64,000 nt of DNA from assembly GCF_900110535.1 (NCBI RefSeq), contig NZ_FOJA01000001.1, positions 930,001 through 994,000 on the forward strand. Direction: 5' to 3'. Origin of the DNA: Halobacterium jilantaiense (lineage in GTDB: Archaea; Halobacteriota; Halobacteria; Halobacteriales; Halobacteriaceae). This document shows, in pieces, positions 26,407-34,219 of this stretch. Both the position numbers and the translations under genes were made by a program. The notes under the pieces were generated by a model. It searched no databases, had not been told where the DNA came from, and worked only from the letters and a program-made list of their open reading frames with translations. Positions within the stretch are counted from its first letter, which is position 1; every line of letters starts with the position of its first letter.

Positions 26407-26420
26407 TTCGAGCCAGCTAG

Positions 26421-27113
26421 ATGCTCTCAGACGTAATGGAGGACTACCTGAAAGCCGTCTACACGCTCGAACGCGAACACGGGCCGCCGGTGAAGACGTC
26501 CACCATCGCCGACTACCTCGACGTCACCTCCCCTACGGTCACCAGCATGGTCGAGAAGCTGGCCGACCGCGGACTCGTCGAACGCGAGAAGTACAAGGGC
26601 GTCGAACTCACTCCCGACGGCGAAACCGTCGCCGTCGAAGTCCTGCGCCACCACCGGCTGCTGGAAGCGTTCCTCGCCGACCACCTCGACTACGAGTGGG
26701 ACGAAGTCCACGACGAGGCCGACGCGCTCGAACACCACATCAGCGAGGAGTTCGAGCGCCGGCTCGCCCGCAAGCTCGGGGACCCCACTGTCGACCCCCA
26801 CGGCGACCCGATTCCGGGCGCGGACCTCGAACCACCCGAACACGGCGACACCGAAGTGCTCGCCGACCACGACGAAGGCGACCGCCTCGTCGTCGCGCGC
26901 GTGAGCGACCGCGACACCGACGAACTCCGCTACCTCGCCGACGTGGGCGTCCAGCCCGGCACCGAACTCACGCTCCGCGAACACGCCCCCATCGGGATGT
27001 TCGTCGTGCGCATCGACGGCGAGGACGTCCACCTCCCCGAACGCGTCGCGGGGACTCTCGAAGTGCGGCCGGCCGACGATGGCGACGGCGACCAGGAGGT
27101 GGCGGACGCGTGA
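26421..27113 (+). CDS. DtxR/MntR-family metal-dependent regulator with SH3-like domain
   Basis: 230-residue repressor. The N-terminal winged helix (about 1-70) contains KTSTIADYLDVTSPTVTSMVEKLADRGLVE. The dimerisation/metal domain (about 70-135) has RHHRLLEAFLADHLDYEWDEVHDEADALEHHISEEFERR with the His/Glu/Asp ligand pattern. A FeoA/SH3-like C-terminal domain runs from about 140. Manganese or iron is the likely corepressor. It overlaps the GDT1-type transporter by four bases, so the pair looks like a metal-homeostasis operon. Confidence 0.9.
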   Translation: MLSDVMEDYLKAVYTLEREHGPPVKTSTIADYLDVTSPTVTSMVEKLADRGLVEREKYKGVELTPDGETVAVEVLRHHRLLEAFLADHLDYEWDEVHDEADALEHHISEEFERRLARKLGDPTVDPHGDPIPGADLEPPEHGDTEVLADHDEGDRLVVARVSDRDTDELRYLADVGVQPGTELTLREHAPIGMFVVRIDGEDVHLPERVAGTLEVRPADDGDGDQEVADA

Positions 27114-27835
27114 GCACGTTCCTCGAAATCGCGGGCATCGCGTTCGCCGCCCAGCTCGCCGTGCTGCCGGGGGAGAAAGTCCAGTTCATCATCGCCGGCC
27201 TCAGCACCGAGTACGACCCGAGAGTCGTGGTCGCCGCCGCCGGCTCGGCGTTCGCCATCTGGACCGCAATCGAGATTGTCGTCGGCGAAGCCCTCCAGCG
27301 CGCCATCCCCGGCGTCGTCCTCGACGTCGCCACGGCGGCCCTCTTCGTCGTCTTCGGGCTGTTGCTCCTGCGGTCGATGCCCGCCGACGGCGCTGACAGC
27401 CAGATGACCAGCGACGGCGGCTTCGTCGATGTCGGCGGCCGCATCGGGAACGCCTCCCTGTTCGGGCGCAGCCTCACCACCGCCGCCGGCGGCTTCCTCC
27501 CCATCTTCGCCATGATGTTCGCGGGCGAGTTCGGCGACAAGACCCAGCTCATCACCATCGGGCTGGCCGCCGACTACGGCGCTACCCCCGCAATCTGGGT
27601 CGGCGAGATGCTCGCCATCATTCCGGTCAGCATGGTGAACGCGTACTTCTTCGACCGGTTCTCCGGTGCCTTCGACGCCCGGAAAGCGCACCTCGCGTCG
27701 GCCGCCCTGTTCTTCTTCTTCGCGCTGGACACCGTGCTCGCCGTCACCGTCGGCGTCTCCATCTGGGAGCGCGTCGTCGCCGCCGGCGCGTGGGTCCTCG
27801 ACGCCGTCGTCCCCGCGCTCGCTGTTCTGCCGTGA
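27110..27835 (+). CDS. TMEM165/GDT1-family cation transporter (asymmetric motif)
   Basis: 241-residue membrane protein with six helices in two repeats. The family motif E-x-G-D-K-T is intact in the second repeat (AGEFGDKTQLITI, about 138-150). The first repeat reads AVLPGEKVQFII (about 17-28), so the acidic residue before Gly and the Thr are changed and Asp is Glu. GDT1 proteins exchange Mn2+ or Ca2+ for protons. Coupling to a DtxR/MntR-type regulator by a GTGA overlap points to manganese export, as an inference. Confidence 0.87.
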   Translation: MSTFLEIAGIAFAAQLAVLPGEKVQFIIAGLSTEYDPRVVVAAAGSAFAIWTAIEIVVGEALQRAIPGVVLDVATAALFVVFGLLLLRSMPADGADSQMTSDGGFVDVGGRIGNASLFGRSLTTAAGGFLPIFAMMFAGEFGDKTQLITIGLAADYGATPAIWVGEMLAIIPVSMVNAYFFDRFSGAFDARKAHLASAALFFFFALDTVLAVTVGVSIWERVVAAGAWVLDAVVPALAVLP

Positions 27836-27872
27836 CCGGCGGGCTTTAGTCGGAACGCAGCCACCTCCCGCT

Positions 27873-28505
27873 GTGCTCGACGCAGCCGTCTCGCTGGCCG
27901 CCGGCGTCGTCCTCGGACTGTCGCTGGCCGCGCCACCGGGCCCGATGAACGCCGTCATCGCCGAGGAGAGCGTCGCCCGCGGCTGGACGTCCGGATTCGC
28001 CGCCGGTCTCGGCGCGATGACGGCCGACGCCGTCTTCCTGGCCCTCGCGCTCGTCGGCGTCGTCGCCGTCGTCGAAGAGTACCCGACGCTGGAGGCGGGG
28101 CTGTTCGCGGTCGGCGGCCTGCTGATGCTGTACTACGCCTACGGCGCAGCCCGAGACGCCGGGTCGTTCTCGGAGGCCGAGGCCGCAGACGGCCGAGGGT
28201 TCCGGAAAGCGTTCGCGCTCGCGCTCGCGAACCCCTACCAGATTACGTGGTGGCTGACGGCCGGCGTCGGCCTCCTCGACCCCGGCCGAATCTCCGCGTT
28301 CGGCTACTCGCTGCCGGCCAACAACGGCGCGCTCACGGTCGCCGGCTTCTTCGGCGGCATCCTCGTCTGGATAACCGTGTTCCCGGCGTCGCTACGGGCG
28401 GCCGGCGACCGCGTCGACGCGTTCGGTACGACCGTCGCGTACGCGAGCGCGGCGGTGCTCGCGCTGTTCGGGCTGACGTTCCTCGGGACGGCGGCCGGCC
28501 TGTAG
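27873..28505 (+). CDS. LysE-family export permease
   Basis: 210-residue six-helix protein. The LysE/RhtB start LGLSLAAPPGPMNAVIAEESVARGW (about 14-38) carries the conserved PGP, and AFALALANPYQITWWLTAGVGLL matches the family's N-P motif. The family exports basic amino acids or homoserine-type compounds; the substrate here is unknown. GTG at 27873 gives a normal N-terminus, 37 bases after the GDT1 gene. Confidence 0.85.
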   Translation: MLDAAVSLAAGVVLGLSLAAPPGPMNAVIAEESVARGWTSGFAAGLGAMTADAVFLALALVGVVAVVEEYPTLEAGLFAVGGLLMLYYAYGAARDAGSFSEAEAADGRGFRKAFALALANPYQITWWLTAGVGLLDPGRISAFGYSLPANNGALTVAGFFGGILVWITVFPASLRAAGDRVDAFGTTVAYASAAVLALFGLTFLGTAAGL

Positions 28506-28521
28506 AAACAGATGCGGGCGG

Positions 28522-29199
28522 CTACAGGTCGTCCGTGCCCGCTATCTCCTCGTGCAGCCACTCCTTCAGCCAGCGCACGCGCTTGAGACGCCGGTGCGCG
28601 ATGGACTCGGCGACGTCAGAGGCGACGCGGTCGGCGGCGTCCTCGCCGCGCTCCTGGACGCGCCCGACCATCTCAGCGGCGTCGACGTGCGTGCGAGCCT
28701 CGTAGCCCATCCGCAGCAGCATCAGAATAGCGCCGTTCGCACCGGCCTTGTCGAGGAGGTCGGCCTCGACGAGACAGCGGGTCTCAAGCGGGAGGTCGGC
28801 GAGGTCGCCCTGATAGGAGTGGCGGGCGACCGCCTCCGCGACCTGGTCGATGAACGACGGCGGGAAGTCGCCGTGAGTCTCCAGATACTTCCGCGCGATG
28901 CGCGCACCCTCGTCGGCGTGCGCCTCCTGATCGGCTTCGAGTTTCGCGATGTCGTGGAACAGCGCCGCAACCCGCACCACGTCGACGTCGGCACCGGTCT
29001 CTTCCGCGATTTGCTCGGCGATGTCGACGACGTTGAGGATGTGGGTGAACCGGTACTCCGCGGAGTGCCAGGGGTACCACCGCATCCGGCCGCCGTCGTC
29101 CTCGTTCTCGACGCTGGCCTCCAGGTAGTCCCGGACGAACGCGGCCATCTCGTCGAACTGCCCGTCCGTGACCGGGGACTCCTTTATCTCGACTCCCAC
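28522..29199 (-). CDS. HD-domain phosphohydrolase
   Basis: 225-residue cytosolic protein with the HD metal site spread over WYPWHSAEYRFTHILNVVDIAEQ, VRVAALFHDIAKLEADQEAHADEGA (the H-D pair) and VAEAVARHSYQGDLADL. The ALFHDIAKLE motif is canonical for HD hydrolases acting on nucleotides. The GTG at 29199 is chosen because GGAGGTGA lies six bases before it; the frame is open further upstream. Convergent with lysE, 16 bases apart. Confidence 0.87.
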   Translation of the reverse strand: MGVEIKESPVTDGQFDEMAAFVRDYLEASVENEDDGGRMRWYPWHSAEYRFTHILNVVDIAEQIAEETGADVDVVRVAALFHDIAKLEADQEAHADEGARIARKYLETHGDFPPSFIDQVAEAVARHSYQGDLADLPLETRCLVEADLLDKAGANGAILMLLRMGYEARTHVDAAEMVGRVQERGEDAADRVASDVAESIAHRRLKRVRWLKEWLHEEIAGTDDL

Positions 29200-29316
29200 C
29201 GTCTCACCTCCGTTATCAGGCGAACTGTCTGTATCATTACGCCAATAGACGACTGTTTCGGTCTTAGGCCTTTTGCAGCCCAGGTGGTTATGTGGCGGCG
29301 ACACCGACGGGAAGCC

Positions 29317-30036
29317 GTGACTGAGAAGCGATATCTCGACGAGAGTGCGGTCACGACCTTCGAGGCCACCGTCGCCGACGCGGGCTCCGACGGCGTCGTC
29401 CTCGACCGGACGTACTTCTATCCGACCGGGGGCGGTCAGCCCCACGACACGGGCGTGCTACGCGACGAAGCGGGAGAATCGTACCGCGTCGTGGACGTCC
29501 GGGGCCGAGAGACGGTCCGGCACGTCGTCGACGGTGAGCCGCCGGAGCCCGGGACGACAGTGACCGGTGAGATAGACGCCGCGCGACGCCGCGCGCACAG
29601 CCGCTACCACACCGCCCAGCACGTCCTCTCGGCGGTCCTGCTGGACGAGTTCGACGCCGAGACGACCGGGAACCAGCTGTACGCCGACCGGGCCCGCCTC
29701 GACTGCGCGCACGAGCGCTTCGACGACGGCGACCTCACCGCCCTCGAAGCGGCAGTGAACGGCGTGCTCGACGCGGGTCACGACGTGGAGTGGTACACGC
29801 TCGACCGCGAGACCGCAGAGCAGCGCCTCGACCGCGAACGCACGAGACTCGACCTCCTGCCGGACTCCGTCACCGAGGTCCGCATCGTCGACATCGGCGG
29901 CGGCGAGGTCGACCGAACGGCCTGCGCGGGGACGCACGTCGAGAACACGAAAGAGGTCGGGTCGTTCGTCGTCACCGGACGGGAGACGGCCGGCAGCGGC
30001 GAGGAGCGCGTGCGCTTCGAACTGCGCGAGTCGTAG
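29317..30036 (+). CDS. alaX: Alanyl-tRNA editing protein AlaX
   Basis: 239-residue free-standing editing enzyme that removes wrongly attached serine (or glycine) from tRNA-Ala. The metal ligands are visible: HTAQHVLSAVL (HxxxH) and CAGTHVENTKEVGSF (CxxxH). The N-terminal barrel has DRTYFYPTGGGQPHDTG, homologous to the AlaRS C-terminal region. GTG at 29317 is chosen; an in-frame ATG at 29290 would add nine basic residues. Divergent from the HD gene. Confidence 0.9.
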   Translation: MTEKRYLDESAVTTFEATVADAGSDGVVLDRTYFYPTGGGQPHDTGVLRDEAGESYRVVDVRGRETVRHVVDGEPPEPGTTVTGEIDAARRRAHSRYHTAQHVLSAVLLDEFDAETTGNQLYADRARLDCAHERFDDGDLTALEAAVNGVLDAGHDVEWYTLDRETAEQRLDRERTRLDLLPDSVTEVRIVDIGGGEVDRTACAGTHVENTKEVGSFVVTGRETAGSGEERVRFELRES

Positions 30037-30043
30037 TCGCCGG

Positions 30044-30349
30044 TCAGGCCTCGTAGTCGGCGACGGCCGCCTCGCAGTCCCGCATCGCCTCGAAGCGCTC
30101 CTCGTCGGGGTCGTCGACGGCGACCGACTCGACGACGACCCAGCCGCCGTCGTACACCAGTCCCTTCACCCAGTCGTCTGTCCCGAGGATGAGCCGTTCG
30201 GTCACCACGACCGGCTCCCGAGTCTCGGCCTCCACGGCCTCCTCGCGGTCCACCGGCACCACGAGTGTGAACGCGTCGGCGTGGTTCAGCGCCGTCACCT
30301 CCCGCTGGCGAAGCGGTCGCGCGGGAAGCGAGTCCAGAGCGTCGCTCAT
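30044..30349 (-). CDS. Conserved haloarchaeal protein, function unknown
   Basis: 101-residue acidic soluble protein (start MSDALDSLPARPLRQREVTALNHAD). It has a central predicted beta region (ADAFTLVVPVDREEAVEAETREPVVVTERLILGTDDWVKGLVYDGGWVVVES) and a short helical tail. No catalytic motif is seen. Composition fits a real halophilic gene. Convergent with alaX, seven bases apart. Confidence 0.7.
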   Translation of the reverse strand: MSDALDSLPARPLRQREVTALNHADAFTLVVPVDREEAVEAETREPVVVTERLILGTDDWVKGLVYDGGWVVVESVAVDDPDEERFEAMRDCEAAVADYEA

Positions 30350-30428
30350 ACCGGCGGCAGGCGGCGGCTACGGGTAGGTCTGTCGTTCCGGTCCGTCGTT
30401 TTATTCACTCTACGACAATCCACACAAA

Positions 30429-30437
30429 GTATATATA
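30429..30437 (+). promoter_or_regulatory. Strong TATA box
   Basis: GTATATATA (about 30429-30437) lies 26-34 bases before the ATG at 30463, the classic spacing for a leaderless haloarchaeal transcript. It is one of the clearest promoters in the window. Confidence 0.7.
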
Positions 30438-30462
30438 CAGAAACTTCCTTGCTCCAATCGAG

Positions 30463-30618
30463 ATGCCTGAATGCAAGAACTGCGGGTCGTTCGTCACCAC
30501 AGACTACGCCCGCGTGTTCACCCCGCCGGGCGTCGACCGCCCCCGCGTCTGCCCCGAGTGCCCGGACATGGTCCGGGACGGTGCCGACGTCCGCGAGGCG
30601 CGAGCCACACGGTCGTAA
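30463..30618 (+). CDS. Small zinc-ribbon protein (DUF7563-like)
   Basis: 51-residue protein with two CxxC knuckles, MPECKNCGSFVTTDYARVF and PRVCPECPDMVRDGADVREARAT. The sequence fits the haloarchaeal DUF7563 group as I remember it. Small single-ribbon proteins of this sort are abundant in haloarchaea; some affect stress responses or biofilm formation, but no role can be assigned here. Leaderless ATG from the TATA box at 30429. Convergent with cspA. Confidence 0.85.
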   Translation: MPECKNCGSFVTTDYARVFTPPGVDRPRVCPECPDMVRDGADVREARATRS

Positions 30619-30633
30619 CGAGAAGAAAACCGC

Positions 30634-30828
30634 CTACAGTCGCGTCAGGTTCGTCGCTCGCGGGCCACCGGCGGCCCGCTCGACGTCGAACGCTACCTCC
30701 TGGCCCTCCCGCAGTGCGGGCCCGCCGACGTCAGCCACGTGAACGAACACCGGCTCGTCGGCGTCGTCGCTCTCGATGAATCCGTAGCCCTTCTGCTCGT
30801 TGAACGAGTCGACCGTCCCTCTGGCCAT
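30634..30828 (-). CDS. cspA: Cold-shock domain protein
   Basis: 64-residue single OB-fold RNA/DNA-binding protein. RNP1 is KGYGFIES (13-20) and RNP2 is VFVHVADV (27-34). Length and motifs are standard for haloarchaeal CspA, with more acidic surface residues than bacterial ones. It acts as an RNA chaperone or regulator. Confidence 0.95.
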   Translation of the reverse strand: MARGTVDSFNEQKGYGFIESDDADEPVFVHVADVGGPALREGQEVAFDVERAAGGPRATNLTRL

Positions 30829-30882
30829 CGTCGCTATCGACTCGGAGCGACGCCCGCTGCGTACTTAGACGCTCCGGCGAGC

Positions 30883-32739
30883 CTACGTCTCGGACTCGTC
30901 GCTACCGACAGTCACGTCGACGCGAGCGCCGCCAGCGTCGCTCGTCCCGACGCTCACCGACCAGCCGTGCGCGTCCGCAATTTCTTCGACGATGGCGAGC
31001 CCGTAGCCCGTCCCCTCGTCGCTCGTCGTGAACCCCCGGTCGAAGACGGCCTCGCGGTTGCCGTCCGGGATGCCGGGGCCGTCGTCTTCGACGAAGAAAC
31101 CGTCCGCCGTCCCGCCGACGCGAACGGTCACGTCGCGGCCGCCGTGCACGAGCGCGTTCCGCAGGAGGTTCTCGAGGATCTGCTGGAGGCGGTTCTCGGC
31201 GGCCGCCACGGTCGCGTCCGACACGACGTCGAGAGTCGCGCCGTCGGTCGTTAACCGACCCCAGCACTCCCGGGCGACCGCGGCCACCGACACCGGCTCC
31301 GTCTCCGTCACCAGTTGCCCCTGGCGGGCGAGCGCGAGCGTGTCCGAGATGAGCGAATCCATCCGGTCGAGTGCGTCCCGGACGGCGGGGATGTGTTCGC
31401 TGTCGCACTCCTCGGCCGCCAGCTCCAGGCGGCCGCCAGCGACGTTCAGCGGCGCTCTGAGGTCGTGGCTCACGATGGCTGCGAACTCCTCCAGACGGTC
31501 GTTCTGGCGTTCCAGTGCCTCCGTCCGCGAACGGAGCTCGCGCGCTCTCGCCAGGCGCTCCAGCGCCTCCCGCGCGTGGCCGACCAGTAGCTCCGTGAGC
31601 TCTCGGTCGGCGTCGTCGAACGCGCCGACGTCCCGGGAAACGGCCTGGAACGTCCCGCGGTCGCCGATGGGGACGGTCAACGCCGACCGATACTCGGGGT
31701 CCGCTGGCGCGATCTCTGCCGTCCGCAGGTCGTCGACCGTGATGGTCTTCTGGCGGTTGTACGCCCGCGTCACGAACGTGTCCTCGTCGAGCGCCGTCTC
31801 CTGCCAGTAGCCTTCTGTGTCGAGGTCGAGCGTCCAGGCCTGCTGCACGAGCACGCCGTCTTCCACGACGTCGACCGCCACCAGGTCGAACTCCAGGATG
31901 TCCTCGGCGGCCGCCAGCAAGACATCGTAGACCTCGGACTCCGACTCCGCGCCCTCCAAGTCGGTCGCCGCGTCGTGGAGCGCCGCCAGTGCGCGCTCGC
32001 GCTGCTTGCGGGCGCTGACGTCCCGGACCGTGCAGACGAACTCGCCTTCGTCGGTCGCTGCGACAGTGTGGTCCTCCACGAACGTCGACCCGTCCGCGCG
32101 CTCGCCGACGGACTCGCCGTGCCAGCTGCCCTGCTCGTCGACGCCGGATAGTATCACGTCGGACGCGTACGACACCTCGTCGTCGGGGTACAGCAGCGCC
32201 CAGTGCTCGCCGAGGAGTTCCCCGCGGTCGTACCCGTAGATGTCCGTGTACGCCTCGTTCACGTAGATGAACTCGCCGTCCGCGTCCAGAATAGCGATTC
32301 CCTCGCGGGCCGCCTCGATGGCGTTCAGCTGGCGTTTGCGCTGGGCCTCGGCGCTCGCCGTCTCCACGTAGTTCGACACGCGGTTGGCGAGAACCGTGTA
32401 CTGGTCGGTACCGCCCTCCTTCTGGAGGTAGTCGGTCGCGCCGGCCGAGAACGCGTCGCTCGCGACCGCCTCGCTGCCCTTCCCCGTGAACAGCACGAAC
32501 GGCAACTCGGGGTGGGACTCGCGGACCGCCTCTAGGAACTCGATGCCGTTCCGGCCCGGCATGTCGTAGTCCGAGACCACGCAGTCCACCGGCTCCGATT
32601 CCAGCACCGCCAGCCCCGCCTCGGCGTCCGTCGCCGTCACGACCTCGATGCGGTCGTCTTCACGCTCCAGGAACTCCCCCGCCAGCTCCGCGAACCCGGG
32701 CTCGTCGTCGACGTGGAGCACTCGGACCCGTTCGGTCAT
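30883..32739 (-). CDS. Receiver-PAS-GAF histidine kinase
   Basis: 618-residue cytosolic sensor kinase without transmembrane helices. Domain order: N-terminal receiver (about 1-120, phosphoacceptor Asp in CVVSDYDMPGRNG, Lys in VLFTGKGS), PAS (about 140-250, LDADGEFIYVNEAYTDIYGYD), GAF/bacterio-opsin-activator-like sensor (about 265-400), HisKA (about 410-470, H-box AAIVSHDLRAPLNVAGGR) and HATPase (VEDDGPGIPDG, DEGTGYGLAIVEEIA). Haloarchaea often place the receiver first. No partner regulator is adjacent. An ATG at 32745 is an alternative start. Confidence 0.9.
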   Translation of the reverse strand: MTERVRVLHVDDEPGFAELAGEFLEREDDRIEVVTATDAEAGLAVLESEPVDCVVSDYDMPGRNGIEFLEAVRESHPELPFVLFTGKGSEAVASDAFSAGATDYLQKEGGTDQYTVLANRVSNYVETASAEAQRKRQLNAIEAAREGIAILDADGEFIYVNEAYTDIYGYDRGELLGEHWALLYPDDEVSYASDVILSGVDEQGSWHGESVGERADGSTFVEDHTVAATDEGEFVCTVRDVSARKQRERALAALHDAATDLEGAESESEVYDVLLAAAEDILEFDLVAVDVVEDGVLVQQAWTLDLDTEGYWQETALDEDTFVTRAYNRQKTITVDDLRTAEIAPADPEYRSALTVPIGDRGTFQAVSRDVGAFDDADRELTELLVGHAREALERLARARELRSRTEALERQNDRLEEFAAIVSHDLRAPLNVAGGRLELAAEECDSEHIPAVRDALDRMDSLISDTLALARQGQLVTETEPVSVAAVARECWGRLTTDGATLDVVSDATVAAAENRLQQILENLLRNALVHGGRDVTVRVGGTADGFFVEDDGPGIPDGNREAVFDRGFTTSDEGTGYGLAIVEEIADAHGWSVSVGTSDAGGARVDVTVGSDESET

Positions 32740-32924
32740 TGCCATCGCATACCGTACCACCGCACCTAACAGTGTTGATTACGGCCACTGACGGGTGCGA
32801 ACCAACGACTACCGACCAGCAAAACCACTGGGCACGTGGCCGACGACTGCCGCCACGCTCGGGTCAGAGGACAGCGTACGATCTGATTCACCGACGGCTG
32901 TTCACTGCTCGTCTCCTCGCAGAA

Positions 32925-32997
32925 TAGTCCCGGGCGGATTCGAACCGCCGTCATGGGCTCCAAAGGCCCATATGATTGGCCACTACACCACGGGACT
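32925..32997 (-). tRNA. tRNA-Gln (TTG)
   Basis: A 73-base cloverleaf on the minus strand: acceptor AGTCCCG/CGGGACT with discriminator A, anticodon stem TGGGC/GCCCA with loop CTTTGGA (anticodon TTG, plus-strand 32961-32963) and T-stem GGCGG/CCGCC with loop TTCGAAT. No intron, and CCA is not encoded. The 164-base stretches on each side hold no other credible gene. Confidence 0.95.
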
Positions 32998-33161
32998 TCG
33001 CTTGCATCGTCTGCTCCCCCGCGCACCTCGCAGTTCCTCCGGAACTCCTCACCGCCACGGGGCTGTACCGCGCGAGACGCACGAACGCGACGGCCGTTTC
33101 GCCACGCGAGACGCCTCGTCAAGTCAAAAGTCGACGGCCCACTTCAGTCGTGCGGTCCCCG

Positions 33162-33599
33162 TCAGTCGTCGGCTTCCACGGCTTCTTCCTCGACGAGGTA
33201 GCCACAGGCGTCGGCCTCGGCGTCGAAGCAGTCGGGACACTGCGGCTCGCGGTCGATAATCATGTCCAGCCGGTCCGCGACCGTCTCGTCGATGACGGGC
33301 TCGAGCTGGCGGGCTTCCGCGCGGTAATCGTCGACCTCGAGGACGTTCGCGAGGAAGCGTTCGAGGATGCAGTACGTCTGGAGCGCCTCGCGAGCGCGGG
33401 CTTCACCGTCGTCGGTCACGGTCGCACCCTTGTACTTCTCGTGTGCGACGAGGCCGCGCTCCTCGAGTTTCCCTACCATCTCGTTGACGCTCGCCGGGCT
33501 GACGCCGAGTCGGTCGGCGAGTTCCCCGGTCGCCGCGGGGCCGTCGTTCAACTCCTCCACGAGGAAAATCGTCTTCAGGTACTGGTCTGCGGTGTTCAC
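33162..33599 (-). CDS. DtxR-family iron-dependent regulator with C-terminal cysteine motif
   Basis: 145-residue repressor without the SH3 domain found in the 26421 protein. The winged helix is AATGELADRLGVSPASVNEMVGKLEERGLV. The metal/dimer domain is LQTYCILERFLANVLEVDDYRAEARQLEPVIDETVADRL. The tail CPDCFDAEADACGY adds three cysteines, as in several haloarchaeal iron regulators. GTG start with GAGGTGA seven bases before. It ends the sufCBD-ferritin run on the same strand, suggesting control of iron-sulfur assembly and storage. Confidence 0.88.
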   Translation of the reverse strand: MNTADQYLKTIFLVEELNDGPAATGELADRLGVSPASVNEMVGKLEERGLVAHEKYKGATVTDDGEARAREALQTYCILERFLANVLEVDDYRAEARQLEPVIDETVADRLDMIIDREPQCPDCFDAEADACGYLVEEEAVEADD

Positions 33600-33639
33600 T
33601 GGTGGTCACCTCGGGGCCCGCGCGCGTCGGTGTCGCCGG

Positions 33640-34134
33640 TCATGTTCGGTCCTCCATCAGTCCCGCGACGGCTTCGACGCCCTCCGCTTCGGCCGCCCGA
33701 ATGTCCCGGAGCGTCGCCAGCAACGCTTCGCGGTCGACGCCGAACTCGGCGTCGCTGGCCTCGATGGCGTCCACGAGGTCGTCGTAGAACTTGTACGCGG
33801 TCTCCTCGCCGTGCAGTTGGTCGTAGAGCACGCCGTCGAAGTCCTCCGGGCCGGTCTGCCCGTAGCTCTCCGCGACCAGCGCCTCCACCTCCTCGAAGGG
33901 AATGCTATCGGCGTCCAAGTCTTCGATGACGGATTCGAGAAGTTCCCGGTGCTCGGCGGACTCCTCGCTGGCCTCCGAGAGCAACGCCTCGATGTCGTCG
34001 TCGCGGTCGGTCTCCGGCAGCGACTGGTAGTGCCGGTGGGCGCGCACCTCGACGACCTCCTCGAGGACGACGCCGATCTGCAGCAGGCGCGCGAGCTGCG
34101 TGTCGGTGTCGACGCGCGCTGCGACGGAACTCAC
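33640..34134 (-). CDS. Ferritin-like diiron protein
   Basis: 164-residue helical protein of the ferritin/rubrerythrin-like superfamily. It shows four-helix-bundle features: LLQIGVVLEEVVEVRAHRHYQSL, EASEESAEHRELLESVIEDLDAD (E-x-x-x-H pattern) and YDQLHGEETAYKFYDDLVDAIEAS (E-x-x-x-x-K/Y helix). Role: iron storage or delivery near Suf and DtxR. GTG at 34134 is chosen since GAGGTG lies six bases upstream; a GTG three codons earlier is an alternative. The stop overlaps a 15-codon frame leading to dtxR. Confidence 0.8.
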   Translation of the reverse strand: MSSVAARVDTDTQLARLLQIGVVLEEVVEVRAHRHYQSLPETDRDDDIEALLSEASEESAEHRELLESVIEDLDADSIPFEEVEALVAESYGQTGPEDFDGVLYDQLHGEETAYKFYDDLVDAIEASDAEFGVDREALLATLRDIRAAEAEGVEAVAGLMEDRT

Positions 34135-34219
34135 GGCAGCCACCTCGCGAGCGGTACAGTCTCCATGTTGTCGGGTAGTCGTCCGAAGCGGACTTAAGCC
34201 GTTCCCTCTCGGGGGCGGC

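Noticed and set aside
32761-32924. Second tRNA or tRNA remnant beside tRNA-Gln
   Set aside because: A GGTGCGAACCAACGAC stretch looks tRNA-like at first, but no cloverleaf can be formed.
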